Part shown: in pieces, positions 30,034-35,212 of the stretch
How positions within the stretch are numbered: the first letter of the stretch is position 1
Layout: each line of letters opens with the position of its first letter
Origin: an uncultured Pseudomonadota bacterium
Lineage (GTDB): Bacteria; Myxococcota_A; UBA796; SXON01
Length of the DNA: 35,212 nucleotides
NCBI GenBank assembly: GCA_903959175.1
Contig: CAJBVW010000219.1
Location: forward strand, 1-35,212
Direction of reading: 5' to 3'
Position numbers and translations under genes: made by a program
The notes under the pieces: generated by a model
The model's database searches: none
What the model was told of the DNA's origin: nothing
Seen by the model: the letters and a program-made list of their open reading frames with translations, nothing else

Positions 30034-30351
30034 CTAGCTCTCCGGGAGCACGAGGCGCGCGACGGGCCGCCCGTCGATGAAGTGCGACTGCACGATCTCG
30101 CGCACGTCCGCGGCGGTCACCGCGCCGTACCAGGTGTTCTCGGGGTAGACGACGAGCGTCGGGCCCGCGCGGCAGGGGCCGAGGCAGCTCGAGCTGTTGA
30201 CCTTCACCGTCTCGAAGAGCTCGAGGCGCTCGACCTCGTCGTTGAGCGCGAGCAGGACGTCGCCGCAGCCGCGCTCGCCGCACGAGCCCTTCGGGTGGCC
30301 AGGCGGGCGCTTGTTGGTGCAGACGAAGACGTGATGCTTCCAGGTTGGCAT
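30034..30351 (-). CDS. Thioredoxin-like [2Fe-2S] ferredoxin
   Basis: 105 residues from the ATG at 30351 (MPTWKHHVFVC); ATG 30360 adds three residues. Cluster ligands follow the family pattern: first Cys in HHVFVCTNKRPPGHP, second in KGSCGERGCG, and the last two in SSSCLGPCRAGPTLVVYP. These proteins resemble the NuoE/HoxE [2Fe-2S] domain and shuttle electrons. The gene begins 77 bp from the divergent histidine-kinase gene and is followed by the 4Fe-4S ferredoxin gene, with which it is likely cotranscribed. Confidence 0.92.
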   Translation of the reverse strand: MPTWKHHVFVCTNKRPPGHPKGSCGERGCGDVLLALNDEVERLELFETVKVNSSSCLGPCRAGPTLVVYPENTWYGAVTAADVREIVQSHFIDGRPVARLVLPES

Positions 30352-30428
30352 GGCCGTCATCCTACTCGGGGAGAGGGGGGCGTGTCCGTAAGCTACCCCT
30401 TCGACTCCGGGACGGGTGATACTCCCGG

Positions 30429-31514
30429 ATGGCCGCACCCCGCCGCCCCGGCCTCGCGCTCAAGCTCGGCTCCCTCCTCACCCTCGCGGTCGTGGGGGTG
30501 ATGCTCCTCACCTCCGTGTTCACGCGCGCCTACGACGGCAGCGGCGACACCGCCTGGGTCGCGCTCGCCCTCGCCGTGGCCCTCGCCTTCGCGTTCGCCT
30601 TCGCCGCGGCGCTCGACTGGCTCGTGGTTCGCCCGCTCGTGCGCCTCGCGCGGCAGGTTCGCCGCATGGAAGAGGCCGACCTCGCCGAGCCCTTCGTCGC
30701 GACCGGCATCGACGAGCCGCGGGAGCTCGGCGAGGCGCTCGAGCGGCTCCGTACGCGCGTCCTCCTCGAACAGGAGGGCCAACGCCGGCTCAACGCCGAC
30801 CTCGAGCAGCGCGTGCAGGAGCGCACCCTCGCCCTCGCGGCGGCCCAGCGCGAGCTCTCGGACGCGGAGCGCCTCGCGAGCGTCGGCCGGCTCGCCGGCG
30901 GCGTGGCGCACGAGATCAACAACCCCGCGGGCGTCATCCTCGGGCGGGCCAGCTTCCTCCGGGAGATCCTGCAGGAGTCGGGCGGGGACCCCGAGCTCGT
31001 GGCGGACCTCGCGGTGATGGAGCGGCAGGCGGAGCGCATCCGCCAGATCACGGGCTCCCTCCTTCGCTTCGCGCGGAAGACCACCGGCGAGCGGCGCCCG
31101 GTGGACCTCGCCGACGTCGCCCGCGACGCCATCGCCCTCGCGCGGCTCGAAGCGCGCGCCCGCGGCGTCGAGCTGACGGGCACGCTCGCCCCCGCCCCGG
31201 TCCTCGCCGACCCGCACGCGCTCGAACAAGTGGCGTATAACCTACTCCGAAACGCGATCCACGCCGCGCGCGCGACCGTCCGCGTCCGCACCGGCCCCGA
31301 GGGCCTGGTCGTGGAGGACGACGGCGCCGGCGTCGCCCCCGAGCACCTCCCGCGCGTGTTCGAGCCCTTCTTCACCACGAAGGCGCCGGGCGAGGGCACG
31401 GGCCTCGGCCTCGCGGTGGTCCACGGCATCGTCGCGGAGCACGGGGGCCGGATCACCGCGGAGAACCTGCCCGACGCGGGGGCGCGCTTCGTGGTGAGCC
31501 TGCCCGCGCCGTAG
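30429..31514 (+). CDS. Sensor histidine kinase (HAMP, NtrB-like core)
   Basis: 361 residues. Two membrane helices (about 8-31 and 42-66) leave only about 10 residues outside, so there is no external sensor domain. A HAMP-like region (about 65-115) and coiled coil precede the H-box AGGVAHEINNPAGVI with phospho-acceptor His161. The ATPase has N-box NLLRNAIHAA, G1 VEDDGAGV, F-box FEPFFTTKAPGEGTGLGLAVV. It is of the class that pairs with NtrC-type regulators, and the next gene is one (30-bp gap). With no external domain, the signal may be membrane state or a protein partner. No Shine-Dalgarno before the ATG; GATACT lies 5 nt upstream. Confidence 0.93.
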   Translation: MAAPRRPGLALKLGSLLTLAVVGVMLLTSVFTRAYDGSGDTAWVALALAVALAFAFAFAAALDWLVVRPLVRLARQVRRMEEADLAEPFVATGIDEPRELGEALERLRTRVLLEQEGQRRLNADLEQRVQERTLALAAAQRELSDAERLASVGRLAGGVAHEINNPAGVILGRASFLREILQESGGDPELVADLAVMERQAERIRQITGSLLRFARKTTGERRPVDLADVARDAIALARLEARARGVELTGTLAPAPVLADPHALEQVAYNLLRNAIHAARATVRVRTGPEGLVVEDDGAGVAPEHLPRVFEPFFTTKAPGEGTGLGLAVVHGIVAEHGGRITAENLPDAGARFVVSLPAP

Positions 31515-31532
31515 GGCGCGCCGTTCCTCTGT

Positions 31533-31538
31533 TACGAT
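31533..31538 (+). promoter_or_regulatory. Candidate -10 box (TACGAT) for the response regulator
   Basis: TACGAT ends 6 nt before the ATG at 31545, preceded by TGT (extended -10 like). No ribosome site is present in the 30-bp gap, so an internal leaderless promoter is possible beside read-through from the kinase gene. Confidence 0.3.
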
Positions 31539-31544
31539 CGCGCC

Positions 31545-33014
<1,470 letters not shown>

Positions 33015-33025
33015 GCTCGCGGCCG

Positions 33026-34405
33026 ATGTCCGAGATCACCAGTACGATCGCGAGCGCCGGAGCCCGGCAGATCCACCTGCGGCGCGCCCGGGTGTCCTGC
33101 GTGGAGGGCGCGAACGCAGGGAGCGACTGGAAGATCGAGCGGGACGTGATCCGCATCGGCTCGCGCGAGGACAACGACATCCGCCTCGGAGACACGACCG
33201 TCTCCCGCCTCCACGCCGAGATCGTGCGCGGCCGCGAGGGCACGATCCTCCGGGACCTCGGCAGCACGAACGGCACCTTCGTCGGCGCGGTGCGCGTCCG
33301 CGAGGTGTACCTCGCGCCGGACACCCGCTTCCGCGTCGGCAACACCCACCTCGTCTACAGCCCGGCGGACGAGATCATCGACGTCGTCCCCTCCGAGAAC
33401 GACCGCTTCGAGGGCCTCGTGGGCCGCGGCCTCGCGATGCGCGAGGTGTTCGGCATCCTCGAGCGCGTCGCCCCGACGGACCTCACCGTGCTCGTCACCG
33501 GCGAGACCGGCACCGGCAAGGAGCTCGTCAGCCGCGCGACGCACAACCGCTCGACGCGCAAGAACCGCCCCTTCGTCGTGTTCGACTGCGGCGCCGCCAC
33601 CGAGAGCCTCGTCGAGTCCGAGCTGTTCGGCCACGAGCGCGGCGCGTTCACCGGCGCCATCGCGGTGCGCGAGGGCCTCTTCGAGGTCGCGGACGGCGGC
33701 ACCATCTTCATCGACGAGATCGGCGAGCTCCCGCTCGAGCTCCAGCCGAAGCTCCTCCGCGTGCTCGAGCAGCGCGAGGTCCGCCGCGTCGGCGCCACGA
33801 AGGTCCGCCAGGTGGACGTGCGCGTCGTCGCCGCCACCAACCGCAACCTCCGGGACGAGGTCGCCGCCGGCCGCTTCCGCGAGGACCTCTACTACCGCCT
33901 CGCCGTCGTCGAGATCCGCCTGCCCGCGCTCCGGGAGCGTCGCGAGGACGTGCCGCTCCTCGTCGAGCACCTCCTCCATCGCGCCGAGCACTCCCAGGGC
34001 GGCGGGCGCGGCGTCCGCGGCCTCGCGCCGGAGGTCCGCGCGCTCTTCGACGCCTACCACTGGCCCGGGAACGTGCGCGAGCTCAACAACGTCATCGAGC
34101 GCGCGCTCCCGTTCACCGACGGGACGACCATCACGCTGGACGCGCTCCCCGAGGCCCTCCGCGCCTCACGGCCCGTCGCGCCCGCCGTGCCCCGCCCGAG
34201 CCTCCCGGCCGACACCACGCTCTCGAGCCTCCCCCTCAAGGACGCCAAGGACGCGCTGATCGAGGAGTTCGAGCGGCACTACCTCGTCGACCTCATCGAC
34301 CGCCACGACGGGAACGTCTCCCGCGCCGCGCGCACCGCGGGCATGGACCGCAAGTCCATCACCCGGCTCCTCAAGAAGCACCAGATCCGCTACCGGGACG
34401 TCTGA
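33026..34405 (+). CDS. FHA-domain sigma-54-dependent transcriptional activator
   Basis: 459 residues. An N-terminal FHA domain (about 35-115: IRIGSREDNDIRLGD, VSRLHAEI, LRDLGSTNGTFV) replaces the receiver. The sigma-54 ATPase has Walker A GETGTGKE (159-166), GAFTGA (206-211) and Walker B GGTIFIDE (225-232). The C-terminal Fis helix-turn-helix 'NVSRAARTAGMDRKSITRL' is nearly the same as in the gene before, so the two may be paralogues with similar sites. FHA domains bind phosphothreonine, so this activator should respond to a Ser/Thr kinase, the arrangement typical of Myxococcales. No such kinase is in the window. No Shine-Dalgarno is evident. Confidence 0.95.
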   Translation: MSEITSTIASAGARQIHLRRARVSCVEGANAGSDWKIERDVIRIGSREDNDIRLGDTTVSRLHAEIVRGREGTILRDLGSTNGTFVGAVRVREVYLAPDTRFRVGNTHLVYSPADEIIDVVPSENDRFEGLVGRGLAMREVFGILERVAPTDLTVLVTGETGTGKELVSRATHNRSTRKNRPFVVFDCGAATESLVESELFGHERGAFTGAIAVREGLFEVADGGTIFIDEIGELPLELQPKLLRVLEQREVRRVGATKVRQVDVRVVAATNRNLRDEVAAGRFREDLYYRLAVVEIRLPALRERREDVPLLVEHLLHRAEHSQGGGRGVRGLAPEVRALFDAYHWPGNVRELNNVIERALPFTDGTTITLDALPEALRASRPVAPAVPRPSLPADTTLSSLPLKDAKDALIEEFERHYLVDLIDRHDGNVSRAARTAGMDRKSITRLLKKHQIRYRDV

Positions 34406-35125
34406 ATGTCCATCATCGTTGCAAGTGTTCTGGCGGGTGTGGGCGTGGTGGTCACCGCGGTGTGCACGGTGCTGGGCGCCCGCGCCTTCGGGAACGCGCG
34501 CCTCCTCGCCGAGGCCGCCCCGACCGCCGCGAACGCGCTCGACGAGGGCCTGCACGAGGTCGCCGGACGGCTGGTCGCGGAGGGGGAGATCCTGGCCCCG
34601 CTCACCGGGCGTCCCGCAGCGTTCTACCGCTTGTTGTTGGAGCAGCGCCGTCGTAACCGATGGGAGACCGTCCTCGACCAGCGGGACGGCGTGCCGAGCG
34701 CGGTGGAGGACGACACCGGGCGCGTGGCCCTCCTCCTCGCGAACGCCGACGTCGTCGTCTCCGCCGCGGATCGCATCCGCACCGGCATCTACACGGTGCC
34801 GAGCGCGGAGCTCAACACGCTCCTCGCGCGCGTCGCCACCCCGATCGTGGCGCCCGCCGGCCCGTTCCTGCGGTGGCGCGAGGAGATCCTCCTCCCCGGG
34901 GATCGCGTCTTCGCCGTCGGGAACGCCCAGCCCGAGCCCGACGCGGAGGGCCCGCCGGTGTGGGCGCTCCACGCGCAGGAGGGCGCTCCGCTCCTCGTGT
35001 CGGATCGCGAGGAAGCCGAGGTCGTCCGCCATCAACGGCGCGCGGGTCAGCGCTGGGCTGCGTTCGCGCTCCTCGGGGCGGCGGCGGCGGCGCTGGGCGG
35101 CTGGGGCCTGCTCCCGCTCCTGTAG
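34406..35125 (+). CDS. GIDE/MUL1-like membrane protein
   Basis: 239 residues; its ATG directly follows the TGA of the FHA activator. One helix at each end (about 3-28 and 217-239) encloses a beta-rich domain with 'LTGRPAAFYRLLLEQRR...WETVLDQ', 'VEDDTGRVALLLANADVVV' and 'LRWREEILLPGDRVFAVG'. This is the pattern of the GIDE domain (PF12483) known from mitochondrial E3 ligase MUL1/MAPL, where it lies between two helices; the RING finger is missing, as in other bacterial members. Function in bacteria is unknown. Cotranscription with the activator suggests membrane-stress or lipid-linked signalling. Confidence 0.7.
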   Translation: MSIIVASVLAGVGVVVTAVCTVLGARAFGNARLLAEAAPTAANALDEGLHEVAGRLVAEGEILAPLTGRPAAFYRLLLEQRRRNRWETVLDQRDGVPSAVEDDTGRVALLLANADVVVSAADRIRTGIYTVPSAELNTLLARVATPIVAPAGPFLRWREEILLPGDRVFAVGNAQPEPDAEGPPVWALHAQEGAPLLVSDREEAEVVRHQRRAGQRWAAFALLGAAAAALGGWGLLPLL

Positions 35126-35127
35126 GC

Positions 35128-35211
35128 CTACGGGCGGGTCCCGATCCAGGGGCGACCGGGGAACACGCCGCGATCGAGCGACGCGATCGTGTCGTCGACG
35201 CGGAGGCCGGC
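35128..35211 (-). CDS. C-terminal end of an unidentified gene
   Basis: The last 27 codons of a minus-strand frame that continues beyond the window end, stopping with TAG 3 bp from the convergent GIDE-like gene. The tail includes VDDTIASLDRG and GRPWIGTRP. Third-position GC bias agrees with neighbours. Too short for a family call. Confidence 0.45.
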   Translation of the reverse strand, partial: AGLRVDDTIASLDRGVFPGRPWIGTRP

Positions 35212-35212
35212 C

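Overview
The window is GC-rich (about 70-75% by eye) and densely coded on both strands. It carries many short-signal lipoproteins, Asp/Thr-repeat linkers, a MopE-type Asp-rich metal-binding motif, two sigma-54 activators (one with an FHA domain) and a type III polyketide synthase. Together these suggest a Myxococcota-like (former deltaproteobacterial) chromosome. That placement is inference: no rRNA or other phylogenetic marker is present. No tRNA, rRNA, insertion sequence, prophage or CRISPR array was seen.

Layout. 1-2892: the end of an amidohydrolase, a second amidohydrolase-like protein without the usual metal ligands, and an Ig-like/MopE lipoprotein. 2876-4088 (minus): pgsA and a lytic transglycosylase. 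4089-4453: the only gap over 300 bp, with three inverted repeats. 4454-8942: an acid-phosphatase-like lipoprotein and a heterodimeric ABC exporter pair. 8905-10465 (minus): a PRXL2C/AAED1-type peroxiredoxin-like protein with an in-frame UGA read as selenocysteine, and thyX. 10507-18820: a TPR protein, a formylglycine-generating-enzyme-like lipoprotein, a glutamine amidotransferase (minus), a VWA lipoprotein, two poorly known proteins, a host-attachment-family protein behind a good sigma-54 promoter, and a TrkA-type potassium channel.

18831-26425 is mostly minus strand. It holds a small conserved-looking protein, an FAD oxidoreductase, a fatty acyl-AMP ligase, a thioredoxin, an acyl carrier protein, an isoprenylcysteine-methyltransferase-like protein and a type III PKS. 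A DUF2330 protein (plus) and a DUF4239 membrane protein (minus) lie inside this run. The PKS, methyltransferase and ACP genes overlap end to start. With the ligase and oxidoreductase they make a coherent phenolic-lipid (alkylresorcinol/alkylpyrone) pathway: activate a fatty acid, load it on ACP, extend and cyclise, methylate, oxidise.

26546-35212: a YceI-like protein, a crotonase, two short-signal lipoproteins, a ferredoxin pair (minus), then a plus-strand signalling run of histidine kinase, NtrC-type regulator, FHA-sigma-54 activator and a GIDE-like membrane protein, and the end of an unidentified minus-strand gene.

The strongest finding is the selenoprotein: UGA sits where the family has its first active-site Cys (U-I-F-C), and a perfect 6-bp stem with a G-containing six-base loop follows at bacterial SECIS distance. 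Other points are the split PKS cluster, two sigma-54 promoter candidates overlapping dyads, recurrent -10-like boxes 5-8 nt before start codons that lack a Shine-Dalgarno (possible leaderless mRNAs), very short lipoprotein signals, and the asymmetric ABC pair.
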